In this document: positions 27,500-36,798 of the stretch, in pieces | Numbering within the stretch: position 1 is the stretch's first letter | Layout of the letters: each line of letters opens with the position of its first letter | Source of the DNA: Flavobacterium buctense | Lineage (GTDB): Bacteria > Bacteroidota > Bacteroidia > Flavobacteriales > Flavobacteriaceae | Length of the DNA: 64,000 nucleotides | Assembly (NCBI RefSeq): GCF_014486695.1 | Contig: NZ_JACTAB010000002.1 | Coordinates: 124,001-188,000, forward strand | Reading direction: 5' to 3' | Translations under genes and position numbers: made by a program | Notes under the pieces: model-generated | Seen by the model: only the letters and a program-made list of their open reading frames with translations | Database searches by the model: none | Told to the model about the DNA's origin: nothing

Positions 27500-28132
27500 A
27501 TGGCATTATTAAGCAAAAAAGCAATGAATTTCGCTTACGGTATGGGAGCAGCAGTTGTAATCATCGGAGCACTATTCAAAATTCAACACTGGACCGGAGC
27601 AAGTTTAATGCTTATTATTGGTCTTTCAGTTGAGGCATTAATCTTCGGTTTGTCAGCTTTTGACCCGGTAGATAAAGAATTAGATTGGTCATTAGTATAT
27701 CCTGAATTAGCAGGCGGAGAAGCAAAAGAAAGAGGAAAAAAAGAAGATCCAAAAGATGCTCAAGGTTTGTTATCTCAAAAATTAGACAATATGTTGAAAG
27801 AAGCTAAAATTGACGGACAGTTAATGGAAAGCTTAGGAAATAGTATCAAAAATTTTGAGGGTGCTGCTAAAGCAATTTCTCCAACAGTTGATTCTGTAGC
27901 TTCTACAAAAAAATATGCGGAAGAAATGACTAAAGCTGCTACTCAATTAGAGACTTTGAATGGTTTGTACCAAGTGCAACTACAAAGTGCTGAAAGAAAC
28001 GCAAAAATCAACGACGAAGTCGCTGAAAACAACCTTAAATTAAAAGATCAAATGCAATCTTTAACATCTAACTTGTCTACATTGAACAATGTTTACGGTG
28101 GAATGTTATCTGCTATGAGTAACAAAGGATAA
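27500..28132 (+). CDS. gldL: Gliding motility / T9SS motor protein GldL
   Basis: GldL is the cytoplasmic-membrane stator partner of GldM and converts proton-motive force into T9SS transport and gliding. The 210-residue protein has two membrane helices (about residues 10-28 and 33-53: GMGAAVVIIGALFKIQHW, LMLIIGLSVEALIFGL). A glutamate (in LSVEALIF) lies in the second helix at the position expected to conduct protons. The remainder is a helical, coiled-coil-like cytoplasmic part. It sits between gldK and gldM with gaps of about 50 bases. Confidence 0.97.
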   Translation: MALLSKKAMNFAYGMGAAVVIIGALFKIQHWTGASLMLIIGLSVEALIFGLSAFDPVDKELDWSLVYPELAGGEAKERGKKEDPKDAQGLLSQKLDNMLKEAKIDGQLMESLGNSIKNFEGAAKAISPTVDSVASTKKYAEEMTKAATQLETLNGLYQVQLQSAERNAKINDEVAENNLKLKDQMQSLTSNLSTLNNVYGGMLSAMSNKG

Positions 28133-28183
28133 TTAGTTTTTGAACTATATTTTTATTAACAAAACAATAACTAATTAGAAAAA

Positions 28184-29725
28184 ATGGCAGGAGGAAAACT
28201 AACCCCTAGACAGAAGATGATTAACCTAATGTACTTGGTTTTCATCGCGATGTTGGCATTAAACATGTCGAAAGAAGTATTGACGGCTTTTGGATTGATG
28301 AATGAAAAATTTGAAGGCGTAAATAAATTCTCAGAAGAATACAATACTAGCTTATTAGGAACTTTAGAGCAAAAAGCTGAAGACGATCCAACTCGTTTCA
28401 AAGATCCATTAGACAAAGCTAACCAAGTTAAAGCAATCTCTAAAAAACTTTATGATTATTTAGGCACAATCAAAAGTGATGTAACTAAAGAGTTTGAAAG
28501 AGAAGAAAATGGTAAATTGCCTTATGAGGCAATGGACAAGGGAAGTTTCATTGATGAGAATTGGTTTGAAGGAGATAAATATTCTGCTAAAGGAAATGAA
28601 ATTATTTCTAACATTGAAAAATACAAAAAAGAGATAACTGCTGTTTTTGGAAACGATGTTAAGTATCAAATCATTGTCAACAAAATTAATGAGAAATTTA
28701 ATTTAGGTAATGTAAAAGATGGAGATGGTGTTTCTAAGAAATATTTATCTTATCACTTTGAAGGTTTTCCTGCGATTGCATCTATTGCTAAGTTGACTAG
28801 TATGCAAAATGATGTTCAAGCTACTGAGCAAGACATTTACAATGCATTAATTGGAAACACTATTGCACAAGCAGCATCTTTGAAAAACTTCCAAGCTATG
28901 GTAGTATTGGAGAAGAATGTATTCTTTGAAGGAGAAACCGTAAAAGGTAAAGTAGTTTTAGGTAAATATGACGCTAACACTGTTCCAACGAGTTTTTCTG
29001 GACCGGGTAAAATTGAAAATGGTCAAGCTATCATTTCGATGACAGCTGGTGGAGTTGGAGAAAAAACCATAAACGGTACATTCTCATTTATGGAAGACGG
29101 GAAACCAGTGCCATTAAAGTTCGAAGGAAAATATGTAGTTGTTCCACGTCCGAAAACAGCAAATATTTCAGCTGATAAAATGAATGTTGTCTACAGAGGT
29201 TTAGATAACCCAATGACTATATCATTTGCCGGTATTGGAGATAATTATGTTAATGCATCAGCTACTGGTTTGTCAAAAGCAGGAGGAAATGGTAAATATA
29301 ATTTGAAACCAGGTTCTGGTACTGAAGTAGTAGTTTCTGTTACAGCTAAAATGCCTGATGGAACCTCTGCATCGGATAAAAAAGTATTCAGAATTAAAAA
29401 CATTCCAGCACCTGCAGGAGCAATCGGTGGTGTAACTGGTGTTCAAAAGGGAGCTAAATCTCGTTTGGAAGTTTCAACTGTTAGTGCTGAACTTCAAGAT
29501 TTCGTGTATGATTTGAAATATGAGGTAACTCGTTTCAGCTTTAAAGTTCCTGGTCAAGCCGCTATTATTGTTAGTGGAAGTAAAGTGAATGCTCAATGTA
29601 AAGCTGCATTAGCAAGAGCTAGTAAAGGTGATCAGATATCTATTTTTGATATTAAAACAAGAATTATTGGAGCTTCAGGAATTGTTCCTAAAGATGCAGC
29701 ACCTGTAATTTACGAAATACAATAA
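28184..29725 (+). CDS. gldM: Gliding motility / T9SS motor protein GldM
   Basis: GldM forms a dimer with one membrane helix each inside a GldL pentamer and reaches across the periplasm to the GldKN ring. The 513 residues include a short cytoplasmic start (MAGGKLTPRQKMINLMYLVF), a membrane helix (about residues 14-35), a helical first periplasmic domain (to about 220), and several beta domains (FFEGETVKGKVVLG, VVVPRPKTANISADKMNVVYRG in parts, SRLEVSTVSAELQDF). The length equals that of well-studied Flavobacterium GldM. It is the third gene of the operon. Confidence 0.97.
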   Translation: MAGGKLTPRQKMINLMYLVFIAMLALNMSKEVLTAFGLMNEKFEGVNKFSEEYNTSLLGTLEQKAEDDPTRFKDPLDKANQVKAISKKLYDYLGTIKSDVTKEFEREENGKLPYEAMDKGSFIDENWFEGDKYSAKGNEIISNIEKYKKEITAVFGNDVKYQIIVNKINEKFNLGNVKDGDGVSKKYLSYHFEGFPAIASIAKLTSMQNDVQATEQDIYNALIGNTIAQAASLKNFQAMVVLEKNVFFEGETVKGKVVLGKYDANTVPTSFSGPGKIENGQAIISMTAGGVGEKTINGTFSFMEDGKPVPLKFEGKYVVVPRPKTANISADKMNVVYRGLDNPMTISFAGIGDNYVNASATGLSKAGGNGKYNLKPGSGTEVVVSVTAKMPDGTSASDKKVFRIKNIPAPAGAIGGVTGVQKGAKSRLEVSTVSAELQDFVYDLKYEVTRFSFKVPGQAAIIVSGSKVNAQCKAALARASKGDQISIFDIKTRIIGASGIVPKDAAPVIYEIQ

Positions 29726-29771
29726 TTTAAGTTGATAGAAACCTACTTAAATAACTTATATTATAAATATT

Positions 29772-30686
29772 ATGAAAATTAAAAATCTTTTATCAGTAGT
29801 TTTTGCAGTTGCAATAAGTGCTTCAACTTTTGCTCAGTCAAACTTGTTGAATTCCAAAACTCCGGATGAAATTGGAAAGAAAACACCTGCTCAGTTAATT
29901 TCTGACAATGATAAGCCATTACCATATGGATATGTTCACGACAGAGACGTATTGATGGGTAAAACCATTTGGGAGTTTGTAGATGTAGATGAAAGAATTA
30001 ATTTTCCTTTATATTATCCAATTGATACTGCCTTTGTTGGTAAAGAGAGAAGATCTTTATTTGACGTTCTGGTAAAAAATATCAAGAATGGTAAAATCAC
30101 TGAAGTTTATGTAGATGATTATTTCAATGCTAAGAAGACTTTCAAAGATATGGAGACTTCATTTACCTACATTGATACTACTGACGCTGGTAAAGATGAG
30201 ATTAATAATTATTACGATGATTATATGTCAGGTAAAAGAGTACTTGATCCTCAATTTATCAATAAAAAAGAATTGGATGCCAGTTATATTTCAGGATACA
30301 AGATTAAAGGGTATTGGTATTTTGACAAACGTCAAGGTGAATTAAAGTACAGATTGTTGGCTCTTTGTCCGGTAACACCAGAAGCTAGAGATGCCGGTAA
30401 TGACAATGCAGACGTTATTGATTTATTCTGGGTGTATTTCCCTGCTGTTAGAGATATTTTGCATGACGCGAAAGCTTTTAATGACAAGAACTCCGCAATG
30501 CCGATTACTTTTGACCACTTGTTGAATTCCCGCAGATTTAGTGGCGAAATTTACAAAGAAGAAAATGTATACGGTGACAGAGAAATCCAACAGTACATGA
30601 AAGACAATTCTCAAATGCAACTTTTGGAATCAGAGCGTATCAAAGAAAAGATTCGTAGTTTCGAATCTGATATGTGGAATTACTAA
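29772..30686 (+). CDS. gldN: Gliding motility / T9SS protein GldN
   Basis: GldN (PorN) binds GldK to form the periplasmic T9SS ring. The 304-residue protein has a signal peptide (residues 1-21, ending TFAQ). It continues with RDVLMGKTIWEFVDVDERINFPLYYP and IDLFWVYFPAVRDIL (in parts), characteristic of the family, and a charged C-terminus. It ends the gldKLMN operon, 46 bases after gldM, and is followed by a terminator. Confidence 0.96.
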   Translation: MKIKNLLSVVFAVAISASTFAQSNLLNSKTPDEIGKKTPAQLISDNDKPLPYGYVHDRDVLMGKTIWEFVDVDERINFPLYYPIDTAFVGKERRSLFDVLVKNIKNGKITEVYVDDYFNAKKTFKDMETSFTYIDTTDAGKDEINNYYDDYMSGKRVLDPQFINKKELDASYISGYKIKGYWYFDKRQGELKYRLLALCPVTPEARDAGNDNADVIDLFWVYFPAVRDILHDAKAFNDKNSAMPITFDHLLNSRRFSGEIYKEENVYGDREIQQYMKDNSQMQLLESERIKEKIRSFESDMWNY

Positions 30687-30708
30687 GAAAAGTTTCTAAT
30701 TACAATAT

Positions 30709-30741
30709 AAAAACTCTCATCTTTACGGTGAGAGTTTTTTT
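30709..30741 (+). terminator. Terminator of gldKLMN
   Basis: AAAACTCTCA pairs with TGAGAGTTTT around a 9-base loop, then a T-tract. It begins 23 bases after the gldN stop. Confidence 0.93.
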
Positions 30742-30752
30742 AGTTTATCATT

Positions 30753-31796
30753 ATGCTTGATTATATTATTGTTGGTTCAGGTTTAGCCGGAATTGCTTTT
30801 GCAGAAACCCTTTTGCAAAACGAAAAGACCTTTGTAGTTTATGATAACCACTCGCAAAACTCTTCTAAAATTGCTGGTGGTTTGTATAATCCGGTTATAT
30901 TGAAAAGATTTAGTCAAGTTTGGAATGCCAACAAGCAACTCGAATTAGCTGAAGTTTTTTATCAAAGAATTGAGGCCAAGCTTAACACCCAAGTCGATTT
31001 TAAATTGCCTATTTACCGTAAGTTTTTTTCAACTGAAGAGCAAAACAATTGGTTCGCCGCTTCGGATAAACCTGCTTTGGCGCCATTTCTTTCTACTGAA
31101 ATTGTACATAAGCAATACGCTGGCATTGATGCTCCTTTTGGTTATGGCGAAGTATTGCAAACGGGTTATGTGGATACTGAAGTCTTATTAAATCAGTATC
31201 ATACTTATTTGAAGAATCTTGATTTATTAGTTGAAAGTGCTTTTGATTATAATGAATTAGAAGTTTTTAACGACCATCTTCAATATCAAAACTTAAAAGC
31301 GAAACAGATTGTCTTTGCAGAAGGCTTCGGGATGCATGCTAATCCTTTTTTTAAACATTTGCCGCTTGATGGAACTAAAGGGGAATTATTCATCATTAAA
31401 GCTCCTGATTTGGATTTAGATGTAATTATGAATACCAGTGTATTTATTTTGCCGTTGGGGAATGACCTTTATAAAGTGGGTGCGACTTATAATTGGGAAG
31501 ACAAAACGGCTACCCCAACCGCTGAAGGCAAACAAGAACTCATTGACCGAATTAAAGAAATTTTGACTTGTGATTTTGAAATTATTGAGCATTTTGCCGG
31601 AGTGCGCCCAACGGTGAAAGACAGAAGGCCGCTTTTGGGAACACATCATTTGCATACAAATCTGCATATTTTGAATGGTCTTGGCACACGAGGCGTAATG
31701 CTGGCACCTGCAATGGCGTTGGATTTATATGATTATATTGAAAACGGAAAGCCTTTGGATAAGACGGCTGATATCAAAAGGTATGCTATTTCTTAA
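30753..31796 (+). CDS. FAD-dependent oxidoreductase (DAO family)
   Basis: A flavoprotein of the D-amino-acid-oxidase fold. The dinucleotide-binding motif is at the very N-terminus (YIIVGSGLAGIAFAE, residues 4-18), followed by SSKIAGGLYNPVILKRF. The C-terminal FAD-contact region is GVRPTVKDRRPLLG and LNGLGTRGVMLAPAMA (about residues 285-330), typical of DAO/ThiO-like enzymes that oxidise amines or amino acids. Length 347 is normal. The gene is read through from directly after the gldN terminator and overlaps the convergent DUF983 gene by 11 bases. The substrate cannot be named. Confidence 0.85.
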   Translation: MLDYIIVGSGLAGIAFAETLLQNEKTFVVYDNHSQNSSKIAGGLYNPVILKRFSQVWNANKQLELAEVFYQRIEAKLNTQVDFKLPIYRKFFSTEEQNNWFAASDKPALAPFLSTEIVHKQYAGIDAPFGYGEVLQTGYVDTEVLLNQYHTYLKNLDLLVESAFDYNELEVFNDHLQYQNLKAKQIVFAEGFGMHANPFFKHLPLDGTKGELFIIKAPDLDLDVIMNTSVFILPLGNDLYKVGATYNWEDKTATPTAEGKQELIDRIKEILTCDFEIIEHFAGVRPTVKDRRPLLGTHHLHTNLHILNGLGTRGVMLAPAMALDLYDYIENGKPLDKTADIKRYAIS

Positions 31797-32175
31797 CCGC
31801 ATTCTTGTCGTAATGTACAAAAATATTGATGTAGATATTTCTGGCTAATCTTGCAGTTATGGGCATTAAAGCAATCAGCGCTACTATAATGGCTATAAAG
31901 GAAGCAACCAGGTCTAAGCCGATGAAAACTTTCGCAATAATAAAAGCTGCCACTCCAATGGCTACGGTTAAGGCGTAACTGACATACATAGCGCCATAAA
32001 AAAACGAGGGTTCAATTTGATAATGGAGTCCGCAATGGCTGCAATTTTCATGCATGTGGTATATGTTTTTTAAATTGTACGGATTTGAATCAACATACAT
32101 ACTTTCTTCTTGACATTTCGGACAACTTCCTGTTAAAATGCTATTTAGTTTGGATCCTTTTTTTAACATTTGCAA
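31786..32175 (-). CDS. DUF983 membrane protein
   Basis: A 129-residue protein with an N-terminal zinc-ribbon-like part, Cys-x2-Cys in GSCPKCQEES and Cys-x2-Cys in ENCSHCGLHY. It is followed by FFYGAMYVSYALT and two membrane helices (about residues 62-85 and 88-108), the pattern of DUF983. Function is unknown; the paired CxxC motifs suggest bound zinc. ATG at 32175 or two codons in (MQMLKK) could be the start. Its 3' end overlaps the FAD oxidoreductase gene by 11 bases tail to tail. It is transcribed divergently from the ABC-F gene. Confidence 0.85.
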   Translation of the reverse strand: MQMLKKGSKLNSILTGSCPKCQEESMYVDSNPYNLKNIYHMHENCSHCGLHYQIEPSFFYGAMYVSYALTVAIGVAAFIIAKVFIGLDLVASFIAIIVALIALMPITARLARNIYINIFVHYDKNAVKK

Positions 32176-32270
32176 AAATTTTAATTTTATTAGTTTTAGC
32201 TCTTGGGCTTCGGGTTTACAAAGGTACTTTATAGCAATCTTTTTACCTGTAACTTTTGTAACAAATCATT

Positions 32271-34181
32271 ATGTTAAACATACACAATTTATCGGTTTCT
32301 TTTGGGGGTACTTATCTTTTTGAAGAGGTAACTTTTCGTTTAGGTTCTGGAGATAGAGTAGGATTAGTGGGAAAAAACGGCGCCGGAAAATCGACCATGC
32401 TCAAAATTTTAGCTGGTGATTTCAAACCCGATAGCGGTCAAATTGCAACGGAGAAAGAAGTGAAAATGGGTTTTCTTCGTCAGGATATCGATTTTGAACA
32501 AGGAAGAACTGTATTGGAAGAAGCTTATGAAGCTTTTGTGGATATTAAAGTGGTGGAAAAAAAGTTAGAAAAGATCAACCATCTTTTGGTGACCAGAACC
32601 GATTATGAAAGTGCAGAATATGCCCAAATCATTGAAGATTTATCCGATTACACGCATCGTTTTGAATTGCTTGGCGGTTATAATTATGTAGGCGATACCG
32701 AGAAAATACTTTTAGGTTTAGGGTTTAAAAGAGAAGATTTTGAAAATCAAACCGATACTTTTTCGGGCGGATGGCGTATGCGTATTGAGTTGGCTAAATT
32801 GTTATTGCAATCCAACGACATTCTTTTACTGGATGAGCCGACGAATCACTTGGATATCGAAAGTATCATTTGGTTGGAAGGTTTCTTGAGAAATTTTCCG
32901 GGCGTAGTGGTGATTGTATCGCACGATAAAATGTTTTTGGACAATGTAACCAATAGAACGATTGAGATTTCTTTGGGGAAAGCTTATGATTTCAACAAAC
33001 CCTATTCTCAATATTTAGTGTTGCGTGAAGAAATTCGCGAAAAGCAATTGGCTACCCAAAAGAACCAAGCCAAGAAAATAGAAGAAACCGAAAAGTTAAT
33101 CGAAAAGTTTCGTGCCAAAGCCTCTAAAGCTTCGATGGCGCAATCGTTGATTAAAAAATTGGATAAGGTTGAACGCATTGAAGTGGATGAAGATGACAAT
33201 TCGGTGATGAATATTTCGTTTCCGGTTTCGATGACACCGGGAAGAGTGGTGATTGAAGCCGAACATGTAACGAAAGCTTATGGCGATAAAGTAATTTTAA
33301 AAGACATTTCGCTTTTGGTTGAAAGAGGCAGTAAGATTGCTTTCGTTGGGCAAAATGGTCAAGGAAAATCGACTTTCATCAAAGCCATTGTCAATGAATT
33401 CAAATACGAAGGCTCAATAAAGATGGGTCATAATGTGCAAGTAGGTTATTTTGCCCAAAACCAAGCCGAATATTTAGACGGAGAAATTACGCTGTTAGAA
33501 ACTATGACCAATGCCGCAACTGATACCAATCGTTCGAAAGTGCGCGATATGTTGGGTTCATTCCTTTTCCGTGGAGATGATGTAGAGAAAAAAGTCAAAG
33601 TACTTTCGGGAGGCGAAAGAAACCGTTTGGCGTTGTGCAAACTATTGCTTCAGCCGATTAACGTTTTGCTGATGGATGAGCCAACGAATCACTTGGATAT
33701 TAAATCGAAAAATGTATTGAAAGCCGCATTGCAGAAATATGAAGGCACTTTACTTTTAGTTTCCCACGACAGGGATTTTTTGCAAGGCATGTCGAATTTG
33801 GTTTACGAATTCAAAGACCAAAAAATTAAAGAATATTTAGGCGATATCAACTATTTCCTAGAACAACGAAACGCTGCGAATATGCGTGAGATTGAGAAAA
33901 AGGATGTGGTTGTTAACACCAATTTGAATAAAGAAAACAAAAGTTTATCCTACGACGACCAAAAGAAAAGCAAATCGTTGCAAAACCGCTTGAGCAAAAT
34001 AGAAAGCCAAATTAAACAATTGGAAATCGATATTCAAAACGATGACAAGGAATTGGCTTCTAATTATGACAAACACATTGAAAATGCTAATTTCTTCACA
34101 GCTTACAACAAAAAGAAAGCCGAATTAGATAGACTGCTCGAAGATTGGGAAGTGGTTCAAGGCGAGATTGATAATCTTTAA
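32271..34181 (+). CDS. ABC-F family ATPase (ribosome-associated)
   Basis: A soluble protein with two ABC ATPase domains and no membrane segments; ABC-F proteins bind the ribosomal E site and act on translation or antibiotic resistance. The first domain has Walker A GKNGAGKST (34-42), signature FSGGWRMRIELAKLL and Walker B LLLDEPTNHLD. The second has GQNGQGKST, LSGGERNRLALCKLL and VLLMDEPTNHLD. A charged linker of about 80 residues lies between them (the arm that contacts P-site tRNA). The C-terminus (about 540-636) is a coiled coil. Length 636 suggests the Uup/YheS type rather than a specific resistance factor. Confidence 0.93.
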   Translation: MLNIHNLSVSFGGTYLFEEVTFRLGSGDRVGLVGKNGAGKSTMLKILAGDFKPDSGQIATEKEVKMGFLRQDIDFEQGRTVLEEAYEAFVDIKVVEKKLEKINHLLVTRTDYESAEYAQIIEDLSDYTHRFELLGGYNYVGDTEKILLGLGFKREDFENQTDTFSGGWRMRIELAKLLLQSNDILLLDEPTNHLDIESIIWLEGFLRNFPGVVVIVSHDKMFLDNVTNRTIEISLGKAYDFNKPYSQYLVLREEIREKQLATQKNQAKKIEETEKLIEKFRAKASKASMAQSLIKKLDKVERIEVDEDDNSVMNISFPVSMTPGRVVIEAEHVTKAYGDKVILKDISLLVERGSKIAFVGQNGQGKSTFIKAIVNEFKYEGSIKMGHNVQVGYFAQNQAEYLDGEITLLETMTNAATDTNRSKVRDMLGSFLFRGDDVEKKVKVLSGGERNRLALCKLLLQPINVLLMDEPTNHLDIKSKNVLKAALQKYEGTLLLVSHDRDFLQGMSNLVYEFKDQKIKEYLGDINYFLEQRNAANMREIEKKDVVVNTNLNKENKSLSYDDQKKSKSLQNRLSKIESQIKQLEIDIQNDDKELASNYDKHIENANFFTAYNKKKAELDRLLEDWEVVQGEIDNL

Positions 34182-34186
34182 ATCTC

Positions 34187-34552
34187 ATGAAAAATTTACA
34201 CCTGATTATTTCAATAATTGTTGTAATTCCGGTAGGTTGTATATACGGATTTTATCCAGATTTTCTTTTTGAAGTTACTCTAAATTCCATAGACGAAGCT
34301 AATATTTTCAAAGCTATCATGGGATTGTATCTGGGATTTTCTATTCTTTGGATACTCGGAATTTTAAAGCCGAGTTTGTGGAAAGTTGCCACAGTTTCCA
34401 ATATCATTTTTATGTTAGGTTTAGCTTTTGGGCGAATTTTTTCTATCATTTTTGACGGAATTCCAACAACTATTTTTGTATTAGGAATTATTGGTGAATT
34501 GGCACTTGGATTTTATGCTTTAATACAATTACAAAAAAAGAACTCTAATTAG
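34187..34552 (+). CDS. DUF4345 membrane protein
   Basis: A 121-residue membrane protein with four hydrophobic segments (about residues 4-22, 40-58, 66-86 and 94-115). The second has a glycine-rich start (FKAIMGLYLGFSILWILG), and FDGIPTTIFVLGIIGELALGFYAL (in parts) follows, matching the DUF4345 layout. Function unknown. It starts 5 bases after the ABC-F gene and is likely co-transcribed. It overlaps the convergent DoxX gene by 8 bases. Confidence 0.7.
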   Translation: MKNLHLIISIIVVIPVGCIYGFYPDFLFEVTLNSIDEANIFKAIMGLYLGFSILWILGILKPSLWKVATVSNIIFMLGLAFGRIFSIIFDGIPTTIFVLGIIGELALGFYALIQLQKKNSN

Positions 34553-35048
34553 AGCTCTTCTTTTGTAATTGCATAAAATAGTCCAAACTAAGTTTTCCAC
34601 TTCCAAATCCAAAAATTATGAGGAAGCAAAAGAAGTATAATTGCTGAAAATACATTCCAGTGATAAATTCCGGATTGTCATACCAAATAAAAGAGATTAC
34701 AAAAAATTGAAATGCCAATTGCAATGCACTAATCCTAGTAAATAAACCAAATATAATAAGCAAGCCACCAATAAATTCTCCATAGGTTGCAGCATAAGCC
34801 CAAAATGTTGGACTAGGGAAGTTAAAACCAATTTCACCAACTTGCTTCACAAACCATTCGGGAACTCCAAAGGCAAGATTTGCCCAATCCTCTGTGCCTT
34901 TTTCGTCAATTTTATGAAATACCTTTGATAATCCTGCTCCAAAAGCAATAGTGAAACCAACATGAATTCGGAAGAGTAAATAAATAATTTCTATATAAAT
35001 TTCGTTTGAATTTATTGAACCGGTAAAAAAAGAAAGAATTTTTTTCAT
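34545..35048 (-). CDS. DoxX family membrane protein
   Basis: A 167-residue protein with four membrane helices of the DoxX type. The first carries LLFRIHVGFTIAFGAGLSKVF, then PTFWAYAATYGEFIGGLLIIFGLFTRISALQLAFQFF (in parts: YGEFIGGLLIIFGLFTR), and FITGMYFQQLYFFCFLIIFGFGSGKLSLDYF near the end (in parts). DoxX proteins are linked to redox or terminal-oxidase functions in some species, but the role here is unknown. It starts 7 bases after a lipoprotein gene and is probably in one operon with it. Confidence 0.85.
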   Translation of the reverse strand: MKKILSFFTGSINSNEIYIEIIYLLFRIHVGFTIAFGAGLSKVFHKIDEKGTEDWANLAFGVPEWFVKQVGEIGFNFPSPTFWAYAATYGEFIGGLLIIFGLFTRISALQLAFQFFVISFIWYDNPEFITGMYFQQLYFFCFLIIFGFGSGKLSLDYFMQLQKKSSN

Positions 35049-35055
35049 AATTATT

Positions 35056-35412
35056 TTAATTTTTATAACCCATTGATAATCCTGTGTCGCCAGAAACCTG
35101 TAAAGCTACCGAAGCCTCTTGATTAGACTTGTTTTCTATAACTAGTGCTGTATTGCTCTCCACTTTTACAGTGACTGATTCTTCTGGTTTCACTACTATT
35201 GGTGAATGTGTTCCACCATTTATTGGTGCCATAAAAACTCTCAAATCTTGGTTGCAAACATTTTTTAGTTTTACTTTAAAACTGCCATGTTCGTTGTTAC
35301 CCAATATAAAACTATCATTGGGTTGAATGATGGTGTTTGATGTTAATGATCCAAATACACTACAAGAGGTAACGATAAGTGTTAAAAAAAGTGTTGCCAT
35401 TGATGTTCTCAT
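35056..35412 (-). CDS. Small lipoprotein, function unknown
   Basis: A 118-residue protein with a lipoprotein signal (MRTSMATLFLTLIVTSC; Cys17). The mature part is beta-rich with an immunoglobulin-like feel (FKVKLKNVCNQDLRVFMAP, ESVTVKVESNTALVIENKSNQ, shown as separate pieces). No catalytic motif is visible. It lies upstream of doxX with 7 bases between, so the two are likely co-transcribed. Family not recognised. Confidence 0.65.
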   Translation of the reverse strand: MRTSMATLFLTLIVTSCSVFGSLTSNTIIQPNDSFILGNNEHGSFKVKLKNVCNQDLRVFMAPINGGTHSPIVVKPEESVTVKVESNTALVIENKSNQEASVALQVSGDTGLSMGYKN

Positions 35413-35563
35413 TTTATTGTTTTTTAATGAAACCTATAATTTGGTTTCTGATTATTTGATTAGGCAAAGATGGAGCAAGGCAAAACGCTAAACGCTTCAA
35501 ATTATGATTTGAAACCTTTTTGTATTAAAATAAATTATTTGATACTTATTAAAAAAGAAGAAA

Positions 35564-36769
35564 TTAAGATTTGACACTTCTTAGAAAATCTTTTGGCGAT
35601 AGCCCGGTGTTTTTTTTGAAAGCCCTATTAAATGTAGCTTTTGAATTGAAACCGCTGTCAAATGCAATGCCGAGTATGGTTGATTTTTTATGGTCACCTG
35701 CGTCAAATGCCTTTTTAACGGCATCTATTCGGTATTGGTTGATAAAGTCATTAAAGTTCAACCCAAAACCTTGATTGACTGCTTTGGAAATTACTGAGGC
35801 ATTGGTTTCTAATGTTTTGGCCAAATCGGTTAGTGTCAGCTCCGGATTTTGATAGAGTTTTTTCTCAGCAATCAGGTTTTCTATTTTGCTTTTCCAAATG
35901 GTGGTTTCCGGTGATTCTTGTTGGTGAAATGTTTCGTGTTCAATATCGATAATCACTTCTTCACTCTTGTTGGGTTGCAAGAGCAAAGCCGGTTGATTGG
36001 GAAAAACCGATATTTCAAACGGAATTTTGGTAATAATTGGATTTGAATATCCGGTAATAGCGATGTAATACATGATAATAGAAAAGAACAAAAAGAACCA
36101 CCAAGTACCGGTATAGGAATCTATTTCAGGATAAAAAAGGCTAACAATGTCTAATACGATAGGTAGCGATAGCATTACCAAAAAAGCATAGAGATAGGTT
36201 TTGATCCATTTAAAAAGAACGTTATCTGCATAACTCACTACCTGATACATCAATTTTCGATACAAATTGTAGTAGCGAATTGATGCGATAAAATAAATCA
36301 TCATTGAAATCAAACCTATGTTTTGGTACCAACTTTCAAAATCCTTGTCTAATCCGTCTTTGTAGAAGAAGTAGTCTTTAAAAATAAATTTGTCATAAAT
36401 CCATAATCCTAAGATATAGACCAGGTAAGCGATGCTGGGAATAAAATGTATAAAGTTTTTTCGAGTCCATCTAAACGAAGGATTGAGTAAACTCTGGGTG
36501 TAAAAATAAATAACAGGACCAATCAACAATAAATGTTGAAAAGGTGTATAAAAAAGAATATCTCGATAGGGTTGATTGTCATACCAACCGGCAAATCCTA
36601 ACATCCAAGGTGCAATATACAGGCTGCATAAAAAAATAAACAAACTCAGCCAATAATTGGATTTACTTTCCGTAATCATGGCCTTTTTGAGTAGTAATAG
36701 GCAGTATATGATTCCTTGAGAAAAGGTAATTAGAAGTAAAGAAGAGTAAAAGCCAAATTGAAAAAGCAT
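35564..36769 (-). CDS. Membrane-bound AraC-family transcriptional regulator
   Basis: A 401-residue regulator with an N-terminal block of about seven membrane helices (residues 1-245) and a C-terminal AraC-type DNA-binding domain (about 295-400). The HTH domain shows ELTLTDLAKTLETNASVISKAVNQ, then STILGIAFDSGFNSKATFNRAFKKNTGLSPKDF (in parts: GIAFDSGFNSKATFNRAF). This architecture is common in Bacteroidota and probably senses a membrane or external signal directly. It follows the acetyltransferase gene after 29 bases on the same strand. Targets are unknown. Confidence 0.9.
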   Translation of the reverse strand: MLFQFGFYSSLLLITFSQGIIYCLLLLKKAMITESKSNYWLSLFIFLCSLYIAPWMLGFAGWYDNQPYRDILFYTPFQHLLLIGPVIYFYTQSLLNPSFRWTRKNFIHFIPSIAYLVYILGLWIYDKFIFKDYFFYKDGLDKDFESWYQNIGLISMMIYFIASIRYYNLYRKLMYQVVSYADNVLFKWIKTYLYAFLVMLSLPIVLDIVSLFYPEIDSYTGTWWFFLFFSIIMYYIAITGYSNPIITKIPFEISVFPNQPALLLQPNKSEEVIIDIEHETFHQQESPETTIWKSKIENLIAEKKLYQNPELTLTDLAKTLETNASVISKAVNQGFGLNFNDFINQYRIDAVKKAFDAGDHKKSTILGIAFDSGFNSKATFNRAFKKNTGLSPKDFLRSVKS

Positions 36770-36798
36770 AAATCAAATTTGGATAAAGATAATAAAGT